A DNA stretch of 64,000 nucleotides. Source: UMGS1002 sp964570825. GTDB lineage: Bacteria; Bacillota; Clostridia; Oscillospirales; CAG-272. Below the pieces are notes generated by a model, which was given only the letters and a program-made list of their open reading frames with translations, ran no database searches and was not told the DNA's origin. Shown in pieces: positions 43,356 through 52,836 of this stretch (position 1 is its first letter; each line of letters starts with the position of its first letter). The translations under genes were made by a program, and so were the position numbers. The DNA lies in the NCBI GenBank assembly GCA_964570825.1, contig CAZMZJ010000002.1, positions 121,454 through 185,453 on the forward strand, read 5' to 3'.

Positions 43356-45395
43356 ATGGATACCAAAGAGAACATAGGCAAAAACATACCAGAAAACGAT
43401 AATGACAACGAAAATGAAAACACCGTGAATCTCACCGGAGACGAATTGCTTGACGCGGAAGAAACACGCGTCAGGGAAGGCGCCTACGACGAGAATCAGA
43501 TTCAGGTGCTCGAAGGGCTGGAAGCCGTTCGCAAGCGCCCCGGCATGTATATCGGCACTACATCGATAAGGGGACTGCACCACCTTGTCTATGAAATAGT
43601 GGACAACTCTATCGACGAGGCACTCGCCGGTTTCTGCACCAGAATTAAGGTTACGGTCAATCCCGACAACAGCGTTACTGTCGAGGATAACGGGCGCGGT
43701 ATTCCCGCCGGAATACACCCTACTCAGGGAATACCCACACCCGAGGTCGCATTCACCAAGCTTCACGCAGGGGGAAAGTTCGGCGGCGGCGGATATAAAA
43801 TTGCAGGCGGTCTGCACGGCGTCGGAGCGTCTGTAGTCAACGCGCTGTCCGAATGGCTCGAGCTTGACGATGTGGTCGACGGCATCCGCTACACAGAACG
43901 CTTCGAACGCGGCAAGGTCGCCCGCCCGTTCAGGTGCGAGGGCCCTACAGACGAACGCAAACACGGTCTTCGAGTTACGTTTAAGCCAGACGCCACGGTT
44001 TTCGAAGAAACCGTTTTCGAGTACGAAACTCTTCTCAACCGCATGCGCGAGCAGGCTTTTCTCAATGCGGGAATAAAGATTATACTTGTAGATACCCGGG
44101 GATCAGAGATAATAGAAACTCCTCTCTGTTATGCCGGAGGAATAAAAAGCTTTGTATCCTTCCTCAACGACAAGAGCCACAACGAGCTGGTGCACCCCGA
44201 CGTAATCTATATGCGGGGGGAGAAAGACGGCAGCATTGCAGAGGTCGCAATGCAGTATAATACCAGTTATTACGAAAATATCCTCACTTTTGCAAATAAC
44301 ATGAATACAATAGAGGGCGGAACACATGAAACCGGCTTCAAATCGGCCCTTACAAAGGTGCTCAACGACTACGCCCATAAGACCGGAATACTGAAGGAGA
44401 GCGATAAAAACCTTTCAGGCGAGGACGTCCGCGAGGGAATCGTCGCAATCGTCAGCGTCAAGCTTGAGAACGCGCAGTTCGAGAGCCAGACAAAGGCAAA
44501 GCTCGGCAACTCGGATATAAGAACGCTGGTAGACAACGTCGTAAGCTTAAAGCTTGCAGAATACCTTGAGGAAAACCCCGCGACAGGACGGGCGATACTT
44601 GACAAGGCTCTCGCCGCCTCCCGCGCCCGTGAAGCCGCTCGCAAAGCGCGCGAACTTACGCGCCGCAAGGGACTTCTTGAAGGGCTGACTCTTCCCGGCA
44701 AGCTTGCCGACTGCCAAGAAAAGAAAGTGGAGCTGACTGAGCTGTTCCTTGTCGAGGGAGACTCGGCAGGAGGCTCGGCAAAGACCGGCCGTAACTCGAA
44801 ATTCCAGGCGATTCTTCCGCTTCGCGGAAAGGTTCTCAATGTTGAAAAAAGCCGGCTCGACAAAGTTTATTCAAACCAGTCGCTGACGCCGATAATACAG
44901 GCGCTCGGCTGCAGCATAGGCGAAGAATTTGATATCAAAAAATTGCGCTACGGCAAGATAATTATAATGGCCGATGCCGATGTCGACGGTTCGCACATCC
45001 GCATTCTTCTTCTGACATTTTTCTTCCGACATATGAGAAAACTCATCGAAGACGGACATGTCTTCCTCGCGCAGCCGCCTCTTTATAAGGTCTACAAGCG
45101 AAACGGCAAAGGCAAGGAATATTATGCCTTCTCCGATGCCGAACGCGACAGGTATATAGCCGAACTCGGCGGCGTTAACGTCGAGGCCGACCGCTATAAA
45201 GGTCTTGGAGAAATGGACGCCGAACAGCTCTGGGAAACCACCATGGATCCCGAACGCCGCACTCTTTTGCGCGTCACTGTCGAGGACGCAATCGCCTGCG
45301 ACGAGATGTTCTCGGTTTTAATGGGCGACAAAGTCGACCCGCGCCGCGAATTCATCGAGAAAAACGCAAAATTTGCGGAAAATCTGGATATTTAA
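43356..45395 (+). CDS. gyrB: DNA gyrase subunit B
   Basis: A 679-residue GHKL/TOPRIM subunit. An unusual acidic Asn/Glu-rich N-terminal extension of about 45 residues (NDNDNENENT) precedes the ATPase domain (VLEGLEAVRKRPGMYIG, EIVDNSIDEA, GGKFGGGGYKIAGGLHGVG). The TOPRIM domain has ELFLVEGDSAGGSAK, PLRGKVLNVEK and ADADVDGSHI. The C-terminal YKGLGEMDAEQLWETTM is present. Gyrase introduces negative supercoils. gyrA is separated from it by three unrelated genes. Confidence 0.98.
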   Translation: MDTKENIGKNIPENDNDNENENTVNLTGDELLDAEETRVREGAYDENQIQVLEGLEAVRKRPGMYIGTTSIRGLHHLVYEIVDNSIDEALAGFCTRIKVTVNPDNSVTVEDNGRGIPAGIHPTQGIPTPEVAFTKLHAGGKFGGGGYKIAGGLHGVGASVVNALSEWLELDDVVDGIRYTERFERGKVARPFRCEGPTDERKHGLRVTFKPDATVFEETVFEYETLLNRMREQAFLNAGIKIILVDTRGSEIIETPLCYAGGIKSFVSFLNDKSHNELVHPDVIYMRGEKDGSIAEVAMQYNTSYYENILTFANNMNTIEGGTHETGFKSALTKVLNDYAHKTGILKESDKNLSGEDVREGIVAIVSVKLENAQFESQTKAKLGNSDIRTLVDNVVSLKLAEYLEENPATGRAILDKALAASRAREAARKARELTRRKGLLEGLTLPGKLADCQEKKVELTELFLVEGDSAGGSAKTGRNSKFQAILPLRGKVLNVEKSRLDKVYSNQSLTPIIQALGCSIGEEFDIKKLRYGKIIIMADADVDGSHIRILLLTFFFRHMRKLIEDGHVFLAQPPLYKVYKRNGKGKEYYAFSDAERDRYIAELGGVNVEADRYKGLGEMDAEQLWETTMDPERRTLLRVTVEDAIACDEMFSVLMGDKVDPRREFIEKNAKFAENLDI

Positions 45396-45519
45396 TACGT
45401 GGCAGCGGCGGGAATATCACAATGAAGCGGTCTTAAAAACAGGAGTTTAGCTCCCGTCCGACATTTTCTTTGACATTAAAATAGTATAAATTTATAATTC
45501 CCCCGCTCCTTTTAATAAT

Positions 45520-45547
45520 TTTACACCTTACATCTTACACCTTACAC
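45520..45547. repeat. heptamer tandem repeat CTTACAC x4
   Basis: TTTACAC, CTTACAT, CTTACAC, CTTACAC in tandem just upstream of the PrsW-like gene; third intergenic heptamer array in the window. Confidence 0.85.
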
Positions 45548-45569
45548 CCTCATGGAGGCAAATATAAAA

Positions 45570-46763
45570 ATGTTTTGTCCGATCTGCGGAAAGGAGAATT
45601 CCGAAAACTCATCGTTCTGCACCGAATGCGGAAGCAAACTGCGGCTCCAATCTACTGGAGATTCTCAGAACAGCTGCAAAAACGAAAATAACGGCTATAA
45701 TGTCAATGCTAATGCGTCAGGCATGAAAATCGGAGACACGATAAAAAATGAATACAAAGCCTTTTCCGATTATGTAGGCGCCGACAGCAGCATAAAACTG
45801 AAATTCGTCGATCTGTTCAGGGATGTTTTCAAAAAGCATACAAAAGAGGACCGCGATAATATTTTTATGGCCGGGCTTGTTGGCGACAGGGGACAGATCA
45901 TTCCCGATGCCGCCTCATGGCCGAAGCCATGGCTGTATTCGAAATTTTTCGCAATATTGCTGTCGACATATCTCTTGCTTTATGTTGCAGCAGGCATGTT
46001 CAATAATTTTAATGCGGTTCCTGGGCTTATATTTATAGGCGCGTTCGCCGTGCCGTTTACCTTGCTGGTCTTTTTCTGGGAGATGAACCTGCCTCGAAAC
46101 ATTTCATTTTACGACCTTTTAGTGATATTTTTCATCGGCGGTGTTCTTTCGCTATTGATGACTCTCATGCTTTATGAGGTTATTTTTTCTGATAAACTGA
46201 ATCTGTACCTGCAGGCGGTGCTTGTCGGAATAATCGAAGAGTCGGGAAAAATTCTCGCCGGATATATTTTTCTAAGAAAAAGAAAAACCGGAAGCATTCT
46301 CAATGGAATACTTATCGGCGCAGCAATCGGCGCCGGGTTCTCGGTGTTCGAAACCGCCGGATATGCGCTGCGAACCTGTCTTGGGGAAATCCTTAAAGAC
46401 AACGCGAATTATATCGCTGAAACCAACTATATTATCGTCCTCCGCGGATTTCTATCGGGCGGAGGTCATATAAGCTGGGCGGCGATAAGCTGCGGCGCCA
46501 TGGTGCTCACTTCGCCCGACAGATGCTCAAGCTCCGCGATGCTTAAGGACAGCAAATGCTGGACACTGTTTGCCATACCGGTGGTTCTTCATGCCATATG
46601 GGATATGCCTATAGATTTTCTTTCAGACATATTTTTCGTTCAGATAGTACTTACCGCCGCAGCTTTTTTAACGGTTATAACCCTATTGCGCAGCGGGTTC
46701 ACGCAGTTTTTTAAGCAGAACTCCGCAACAGTTAAAGCTGAGACGCCGGCAGCGGGCATTTAG
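45570..46763 (+). CDS. zinc-ribbon PrsW-family intramembrane protease
   Basis: A 397-residue protein. The start chosen is the ATG of MFCPICGKEN because GGAGG lies 11 nt upstream, inside the codons that would follow an earlier ATG. The N-terminal zinc ribbon (CPICG ... CTECG) is followed by a polar linker and about eight membrane segments. The PrsW motif pair is visible: IIEESGK (Glu-Glu) and GAGFSVFET, with His in GGGHISWAA and VVLHAIWDMP. PrsW proteases clip anti-sigma factors and similar membrane proteins; substrates here are unknown. The gene lies between gyrB and gyrA, with a lipoprotein gene 27 bp downstream. Confidence 0.87.
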   Translation: MFCPICGKENSENSSFCTECGSKLRLQSTGDSQNSCKNENNGYNVNANASGMKIGDTIKNEYKAFSDYVGADSSIKLKFVDLFRDVFKKHTKEDRDNIFMAGLVGDRGQIIPDAASWPKPWLYSKFFAILLSTYLLLYVAAGMFNNFNAVPGLIFIGAFAVPFTLLVFFWEMNLPRNISFYDLLVIFFIGGVLSLLMTLMLYEVIFSDKLNLYLQAVLVGIIEESGKILAGYIFLRKRKTGSILNGILIGAAIGAGFSVFETAGYALRTCLGEILKDNANYIAETNYIIVLRGFLSGGGHISWAAISCGAMVLTSPDRCSSSAMLKDSKCWTLFAIPVVLHAIWDMPIDFLSDIFFVQIVLTAAAFLTVITLLRSGFTQFFKQNSATVKAETPAAGI

Positions 46764-46790
46764 ATTTTTCAGAGAAAGGAAACACCTGAT

Positions 46791-47630
46791 TTGAAAAAAA
46801 TTGTTCTGTTCGTGATTGTCGCCGCGCTATTTACACCGGCTCTCGTTTCCTGCTCAAAAGCCCCTGAGCTTGGTGATATTTACGATCGCGTTGTCAGTCT
46901 TATTGAAGCGTCATATGAGATAAATGTTATCTTCTTCGGAGACGGTTTGCCTACGTATCCCCGTGTCACCTCTGTCTACGACCAGACGCTCACTTATTCT
47001 GAAAAGTATGATGTTTATTATTATGTTTTCGAGGACGAAAAACAAGGCAGGCTCGTAATGTATTTCGACAATGATTCGGGCAAATACAAGTTTGCACGGA
47101 TTGTTAAGGCGTCGGATGTAAAAGAGTCGGACGGCACTCCGATTTTCTACGATGAGGAGTCGGGGGTGTATCTTTTCGCCACCGAGTATACGGAGCAGAA
47201 GCCTGAATATGTTTACGACGACGAGAATGACATAGCCGGGTACAATGTGGTGCGCATGGACGCTAAGTATACCTCGATAGACGAGATTAAGAACGCCGCA
47301 GAAAAAGTCTATTCAAATGATTATCTTGAAGGCGTTTACCAGGCGGCGTTTGAAGGATTGTCATCGGGCTCAGTGTCAAGAGGCGGGGTCGTCGGAGCAA
47401 GATTTATCGAAGACGGATATCTGCTGCGGCAGAGCACAGAAATAAAATCCTATATTACCGCAAAGAGGATTTACGATTATTCAACAATGAAAATAGTCCG
47501 TCCGTCAAACGGCAAATACGTGAATATAACAATAGATTCGCATCTTGAGGGCAGTGACGAGATCCTCAATGTCCGTCTGTCGCTTATACTTCAGAACGGG
47601 CAATGGTATCTTGACACTCCGACATATTGA
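46791..47630 (+). CDS. unrecognised lipoprotein (TTG start)
   Basis: A 279-residue protein starting at a TTG with AAAGGAAA about 11 nt upstream; no ATG gives an intact signal peptide. The signal ends in a lipobox (ALVSC), so it is a predicted membrane-anchored lipoprotein. The mature part is acidic and rich in Tyr, Asp and Val (YDVYYYVFEDEKQGRL) with a C-terminal strand that ends QNGQWYLDTPTY, a pattern seen in DUF4878-type or NTF2-like secreted domains. No family is firmly recognised. Position after a PrsW protease makes it a possible substrate or partner (inference). Confidence 0.75.
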   Translation: MKKIVLFVIVAALFTPALVSCSKAPELGDIYDRVVSLIEASYEINVIFFGDGLPTYPRVTSVYDQTLTYSEKYDVYYYVFEDEKQGRLVMYFDNDSGKYKFARIVKASDVKESDGTPIFYDEESGVYLFATEYTEQKPEYVYDDENDIAGYNVVRMDAKYTSIDEIKNAAEKVYSNDYLEGVYQAAFEGLSSGSVSRGGVVGARFIEDGYLLRQSTEIKSYITAKRIYDYSTMKIVRPSNGKYVNITIDSHLEGSDEILNVRLSLILQNGQWYLDTPTY

Positions 47631-47635
47631 CCAAC

Positions 47636-48595
47636 ATGAAAACAAATATAAAAATCGCCGTTCTGACCCTCAATCCCGGCATCGACAGGATAATTTATCT
47701 CGACACGCCGGCGCGCCTCGGGACTCTCAACCGCGCTTCGCGCACTGTAGTCAGCCAGGGAAGCAAGGGAGCCAACGTTTCAATAGTCCTGAAAAACCTC
47801 GGCGCAGACCCGGTGTACTTCGCTTTTTCTGGCGGCTCTCTCGGAGGATTGACCGAAAGCTTCACAAACAAATACGGAGTCCGGGCAAATTTCATGCCGA
47901 GTGCGGCAGGCGTTAGAGTCAACACGAAAATAATTGATTCGGAAGGCGTCTGCACCGAGTTCAACGAACGCGGCGGCCCGGTGTCGCAGGCCGAACTTGA
48001 CTCGCTGCTTCACCGGATGTTCTCAGACAAATATAATATGCTCGTAGTCTGCGGAAGTATTCCACAGGGTGTGGATAACAGTGTGTATAACTGTATAATT
48101 AAACGTTTTAATGAAAACGGCGCACTGACAGTACTGGATTGCGACGGCGAGGCGATGAAGCGCGGACTTGCCGCACGTCCGGCTCTCATAAAGCCTAACA
48201 GGCGCGAGCTTGCGGGAATTTTAGGAGTTCCGGAGAATGAAGTAATTTCCGAGGCTGCGGTGCTCGAGGGCTGCCGGACAGTCCGGCGGGATTACGGCTG
48301 CGACGTCATCTGCACGCTTGATGAGAACGGTTCGGTTTTCTGCGGCGCCGGAGGTGAATATAGAATCGAATCGGCCCGCGTGCCTCTGCGCGGCTTCACC
48401 GGAGCTGGGGACACATACCTCGCGGCTTATTTATATAAAAAGTATGTTGCCGGGGAGGACAGCGTTTCAGCTCTGAGGTATGCTTCGGCTGCGGCGGGGG
48501 CAAAGGTGGCGCTTCCGGGGACCGAACTTCCTTGCGCCGGTCAGATTGAGGAAGTATTCAAAACGGGCATATCGGTAGATTCCTTCAGCGGATAA
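47636..48595 (+). CDS. PfkB-family hexose-phosphate kinase (1-phosphofructokinase/tagatose-6-phosphate kinase type)
   Basis: A ribokinase-superfamily kinase of 319 residues from the ATG; a TTG 9 nt earlier overlaps the previous stop and is an alternative. The start IAVLTLNPGIDRIIYLD and QGSKGANVSIVLKNLG are typical of FruK/LacC, which use NPxxD and GGKGxNV motifs; here the second Gly pair reads QGSKG. The C-terminal motif GFTGAGDTYLAA has the catalytic Asp. It would phosphorylate fructose-1-phosphate or tagatose-6-phosphate with ATP. No fructose PTS is adjacent, so the sugar is uncertain. The gene body contains an exact DnaA box. Confidence 0.88.
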   Translation: MKTNIKIAVLTLNPGIDRIIYLDTPARLGTLNRASRTVVSQGSKGANVSIVLKNLGADPVYFAFSGGSLGGLTESFTNKYGVRANFMPSAAGVRVNTKIIDSEGVCTEFNERGGPVSQAELDSLLHRMFSDKYNMLVVCGSIPQGVDNSVYNCIIKRFNENGALTVLDCDGEAMKRGLAARPALIKPNRRELAGILGVPENEVISEAAVLEGCRTVRRDYGCDVICTLDENGSVFCGAGGEYRIESARVPLRGFTGAGDTYLAAYLYKKYVAGEDSVSALRYASAAAGAKVALPGTELPCAGQIEEVFKTGISVDSFSG

Positions 48596-48767
48596 TTAGA
48601 TAATAAGCTGAAGACAGATAAAAAACCGTTTTTATTCAAAACCGCAGGCTTGTAAATACATCCGGCAAAACACTGTTGCTTATAAGACGGTATTGTTTTG
48701 AAAAATACCCGATATATATTTTGAGAATTCAATATTCCAATATCCAAATTGAAAGGCAGTACGACAA

Positions 48768-51437
48768 GTGGCTAACAGAGAAAACGAAAACGAAAATATT
48801 GTGTTTGAAAATCAAAAAATCACTGACATACGCATGGAGAAAGAGGTAAAGAAGTCCTTTATCGAATACTCTATGTCGGTAATAATGTCGCGCGCTCTGC
48901 CGGACGTGCGCGACGGAATGAAGCCGGGTCAGAGACGCATACTTTACGCGATGTATGAAGACAATCTGACGCACGACAAGCCCTTCCGCAAGTCGGCGAC
49001 GACGGTCGGAAACGTGCTTGGTCGCTATCATCCGCACGGCGACGCTGCGGTTTACGGCACGATGGTAAGAATGGCGCAGAATTTTTCATACCGCTATCCG
49101 CTTATAGAGGGTCATGGCAATTTCGGCTCGGTGGACGGCGACGGGGCTGCGGCATACCGTTACACCGAGGCAAGACTTGCAAAAATATCGGATGAAATGA
49201 TGAGCGACATCGAAAAAGAGGTCGTTCCATTTGTCCCGAACTTTGACAACCGTCTGAAAGAGCCGACAGTATTGCCGTCAAGATTCCCAAACCTGCTTGT
49301 TAACGGCTCGGTCGGTATAGCCGTCGGTATGGCGACGAACATACCGCCACACAATCTCGGCGAGGTAATCGACGCGACTCTCTACCGCATGGACAACCCC
49401 GATTGCTCTGTCGCCGACCTGATGAAATACATCAAAGGCCCTGATTTTCCAACTGCCGCTACGATATACGGAATTAACGGAATTATCGGAGCGTATACCA
49501 CAGGGCACGGCAGAATTTCGGTTCGGGCGCGGGCGCGCATCGAGGAGGACAAGCACCGGATAATCGTCACCGAAATACCCTACATGGTGAACAAGAGCAT
49601 GCTCTGCGAGGCGATAGCCCAGCTTGTCAAGGACAAAAGAATCGACGGAATCACAGAGCTGCGCGACGAATCCGGACGCGACGGAATGCGTATCGTCATC
49701 GAGTACCGCAGGGACGCGAACGGACAGATTATTCTAAATCAGCTGTATAAATTTACACAGCTTCAGGATACGTGCGCCGTCAATATGCTCGCGCTGGTAA
49801 ACAACGAGCCGAAGATTCTTCCGCTTGCCGCAATACTTGACATATATATCAAGCATCAGGAAACGGTAATAATAAACAGGACAAAGTATGACCTTGAAAA
49901 AGCTCTCGCCAGGGCGCATATATTTGAAGGGTATCATATAGCGCTCGGCAATATCGACCGCATTATTGAGATTATGAAAACCTCAAAGACTATTCCTGAG
50001 GCCAAGGAAAGGCTCATGAAAGAGTTCTTCACCGTCAGTTATTCGGATGACTACGCAGCGAAGCACGGGATAATCAACGGGTCGCTGCAGCAGCTCTCCG
50101 ACGCGCAGGCGCAGGCAATAGTCGATATGACGCTCGGAAGACTGACAGGTCTTGAAAGAGAAAAAATTGAAGAGGAACTGATCCGTCTGCATGAACTTAT
50201 AACCGAACTTGAGGGGATACTTGCGGATATAAACAAGGTCAAGGAGATAATCAGGAATGAAATGACCGAGATAAAACGCAAGTACAACGATGCGCGCAGG
50301 ACTGAAATTATTCCGGTGGAGGACGAAATTATCCTGGAGGATCTTATCGAGCGCCACAGCTGCATTATAACGTTGACACACGCGGGATACATTAAGCGCC
50401 AGCCGGCCGATTCCTATTCGGCTCAGCACCGCGGCGGAAAGGGTATCATCGGAATGTCGACCAAGGAGGAGGACTTCATCGAAAAGGTTATTGCGGTCAA
50501 CTCGCATTCAAATCTTCTGATGTTCACCAACACCGGAAAAGTGCATGTCATAAAGGCATATCAGGTGCCCGAGGCGTCGAGAACCGCAAAAGGCTCAAAC
50601 CTTGTAAATATTCTTGAACTGGCTCCGGAAGAAAAGGTAACGGCCGTTATAAGCGTCGAGAGCTTCGACGAGGGAAAATACCTGACAACGGTTACAAAGC
50701 TCGGCGTTATCAAACGCACCCTGCTTACCGAATATGAATATCAGCGCAAGGGCGGAAAGATAGCCTTGTCGCTTGACGAGGGCGACGAACTTGTTTTTGT
50801 GATGCTCACTGACGGCAGCTGCGACCTCATCATTGCCACCAAAGACGGCTCGGCAGTTAGGTTCAGCGAATCTAATGTGCGTGCTATGGGCAGAAACGCG
50901 CGGGGCGTACGCGGAATCTCGCTGCGCGGCGGCGACTATGTCTGCGGTGTGGCTCTGGTAGAGGAGGGCAAGCAACTCATCACAATAACCGAGAATGGCT
51001 ACGGCAAGAGAACAGAATTTGAGGATTTCCGTCTGATGAAGAACCGCGGCGGAATGGGGGTAGTCTGCAACAATATCAACGATAAAACAGGGCGGCTCGC
51101 CGGAATCAGCACGGTCAGCGAAGACGACGACATCATGATTATAACAGACACCGGCACCATAATCCGCACACCGGTGAAGGATATTCCGGTTTACTCACGC
51201 TGCGCTGCAGGCGTTATCGTAATGCGCCTTGGCGAAGGCCAGAGCATTGTGAACTTCACCAGAGTTGCAAGCGCCGAGGAGGAGGAGAAAGCTCTCTCCG
51301 AGGCCCAGAAAATGGATAAAGCGGCGGCGGAGGAAGCGGAAGCCGAGTCTTCGGGAAAAATTATGACGTCTCTTCCCACGGACGATGAAGATCAAACAGA
51401 AGCCGAAACTTCGTCAGGTTCTGATGATGAAGTATAA
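48768..51437 (+). CDS. gyrA: DNA gyrase subunit A
   Basis: An 889-residue subunit starting at GTG (GAAAGG upstream). The breakage-reunion domain has the active Tyr in AYRYTEARLAKIS. The C-terminal beta-pinwheel contains repeated blades and the GyrA-box (QHRGGKGI). An acidic tail (about 45 residues) ends the protein. In the quinolone pocket, HPHGDAAVYGTM replaces the usual Ser and Asp/Glu of the GDSAVYD/E motif by Ala93 and Gly97. Gyrase negatively supercoils DNA; gyrB lies 3.4 kb upstream. Confidence 0.98.
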   Translation: MANRENENENIVFENQKITDIRMEKEVKKSFIEYSMSVIMSRALPDVRDGMKPGQRRILYAMYEDNLTHDKPFRKSATTVGNVLGRYHPHGDAAVYGTMVRMAQNFSYRYPLIEGHGNFGSVDGDGAAAYRYTEARLAKISDEMMSDIEKEVVPFVPNFDNRLKEPTVLPSRFPNLLVNGSVGIAVGMATNIPPHNLGEVIDATLYRMDNPDCSVADLMKYIKGPDFPTAATIYGINGIIGAYTTGHGRISVRARARIEEDKHRIIVTEIPYMVNKSMLCEAIAQLVKDKRIDGITELRDESGRDGMRIVIEYRRDANGQIILNQLYKFTQLQDTCAVNMLALVNNEPKILPLAAILDIYIKHQETVIINRTKYDLEKALARAHIFEGYHIALGNIDRIIEIMKTSKTIPEAKERLMKEFFTVSYSDDYAAKHGIINGSLQQLSDAQAQAIVDMTLGRLTGLEREKIEEELIRLHELITELEGILADINKVKEIIRNEMTEIKRKYNDARRTEIIPVEDEIILEDLIERHSCIITLTHAGYIKRQPADSYSAQHRGGKGIIGMSTKEEDFIEKVIAVNSHSNLLMFTNTGKVHVIKAYQVPEASRTAKGSNLVNILELAPEEKVTAVISVESFDEGKYLTTVTKLGVIKRTLLTEYEYQRKGGKIALSLDEGDELVFVMLTDGSCDLIIATKDGSAVRFSESNVRAMGRNARGVRGISLRGGDYVCGVALVEEGKQLITITENGYGKRTEFEDFRLMKNRGGMGVVCNNINDKTGRLAGISTVSEDDDIMIITDTGTIIRTPVKDIPVYSRCAAGVIVMRLGEGQSIVNFTRVASAEEEEKALSEAQKMDKAAAEEAEAESSGKIMTSLPTDDEDQTEAETSSGSDDEV

Positions 51438-51542
51438 AAAAGCCTTCCGGAAAAAGTATTTAAGAAAGACAAATAAAAATATGCGCTGAGCTGCAGAAGG
51501 AATGCTACCTCGCAGCCATATGAGAAAAGAAAAGGAAAAATT

Positions 51543-52766
51543 ATGAGAGCAGTCATGTACGGAGCAGGAAACATCGGGCGCGGATTTATTGCAAAGCGCT
51601 TCTTTCTTTCGGGGATGGAAACAACATTTATTGACGTGAACATTGATCTTGTCGAGCGGCTGAGGGCAGCCCGCAAATACCCGGTTTATGTAACCCGCAG
51701 AGGAACTTACGCAACCGAGTGGGTTGAGAATGTCACAGCGATTAGCGGGCGCGACAGCGCTCTCGTAGCCGGGGAGATAGCCGACGCGGACATTCTTGCG
51801 ACAGCCCTCGGAGTAAATGTCCTGCCCCGCGTGGCGCAGGTGATAGCTGACGGAATCCTGCTCCGCAAAGAAAAAAGCGGCAGGCCGCTTAATATCCTTA
51901 TATGCGAGAACCTTATCGGCTCAGACAGTTATCTTAGAGGCCTTGTCGCGCCATATATTCCGGATGAGGCAAAGGATTATTTTGAAAACCAGATAGGTTT
52001 TGTTAGCGTTTCGGTTTGTATAACCGTTCCGCCGACACCCCAGTGTTTTCTCGAGGAAAACCCGCTTGCCGTCTGCACCGACGATTACAGTGAACTGCCG
52101 GTCAATCTTGACGGTTTCCGTCCGGTGGGCTGCGAACTGCCGAAAATCGACAGCATGGTTGCGTTCTCGCCGTTCTCGTATTTTCTTGAGAGAAAGCTTC
52201 TTATACACAACATGGGGCACGCCCTCATGGCGTACATAGGGTGGCAGAAAAAAATTAACCTTATTTATGATATTGCCTGCGACGGCGAAATAAAGTATAT
52301 TCTCACCCGCGCGCTCATTGAGTCGGCCCGCGCTCTTGCAAAGAAGCATAACGTCCCGACAGACGATCTTATGCAGTTTGTCGAGAACCTGATGGTGCGC
52401 TTTGAAAACAAGCTGTTAGTAGATGATGTTCTGCGCGTCGGACGCGACCCGAAAAGAAAACTTGCCGCCGGAGACAGACTCGGCGGAGCATTCAGACTTG
52501 TTAAAGAAACCGGAGGCGTTCCGGCACATATCGCGGTGGGCATCGCGGCGGCGCTTCTGTTTGATCATCCGGAAGACCCTATTGCCCTTGAGGTGTCGGG
52601 ATATGCAAGGGAAGCCGGCGTAGGAGCGGCGCTTGAAAAGTATTGCTCGATAACAGCCCCGACTGACGTAGCTATGGTAAAAACCTTCTACGACCTCTTT
52701 TCTGCCAAGGCGCCTTTTTCCGAGTTTGTTTCCGCTCTCTCGGATATGAAGAATATTCATCACTGA
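51543..52766 (+). CDS. mtlD: mannitol-1-phosphate 5-dehydrogenase family
   Basis: A 407-residue polyol dehydrogenase: Rossmann start MYGAGNIGRGFIAKRFFLSG, then NILICENL and the signature KLLIHNMGHALMAYIG with the catalytic residues of long-chain polyol dehydrogenases. It oxidises mannitol-1-phosphate to fructose-6-phosphate with NAD. No mannitol PTS (mtlA/F) lies beside it; a related polyol-phosphate dehydrogenase is possible. AAGGAA precedes the ATG. Confidence 0.9.
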   Translation: MRAVMYGAGNIGRGFIAKRFFLSGMETTFIDVNIDLVERLRAARKYPVYVTRRGTYATEWVENVTAISGRDSALVAGEIADADILATALGVNVLPRVAQVIADGILLRKEKSGRPLNILICENLIGSDSYLRGLVAPYIPDEAKDYFENQIGFVSVSVCITVPPTPQCFLEENPLAVCTDDYSELPVNLDGFRPVGCELPKIDSMVAFSPFSYFLERKLLIHNMGHALMAYIGWQKKINLIYDIACDGEIKYILTRALIESARALAKKHNVPTDDLMQFVENLMVRFENKLLVDDVLRVGRDPKRKLAAGDRLGGAFRLVKETGGVPAHIAVGIAAALLFDHPEDPIALEVSGYAREAGVGAALEKYCSITAPTDVAMVKTFYDLFSAKAPFSEFVSALSDMKNIHH

Positions 52767-52836
52767 AAAACACGCGGATAGCGGATATATGTTAATTTTA
52801 TTTTTAATTAAATTAAAATAAATTAAGGAGTAATCC

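Noticed and set aside
43329..43964. 211-residue frame antisense to the gyrB start
   Set aside because: gyrB is unambiguous; the frame has no SD or motif.
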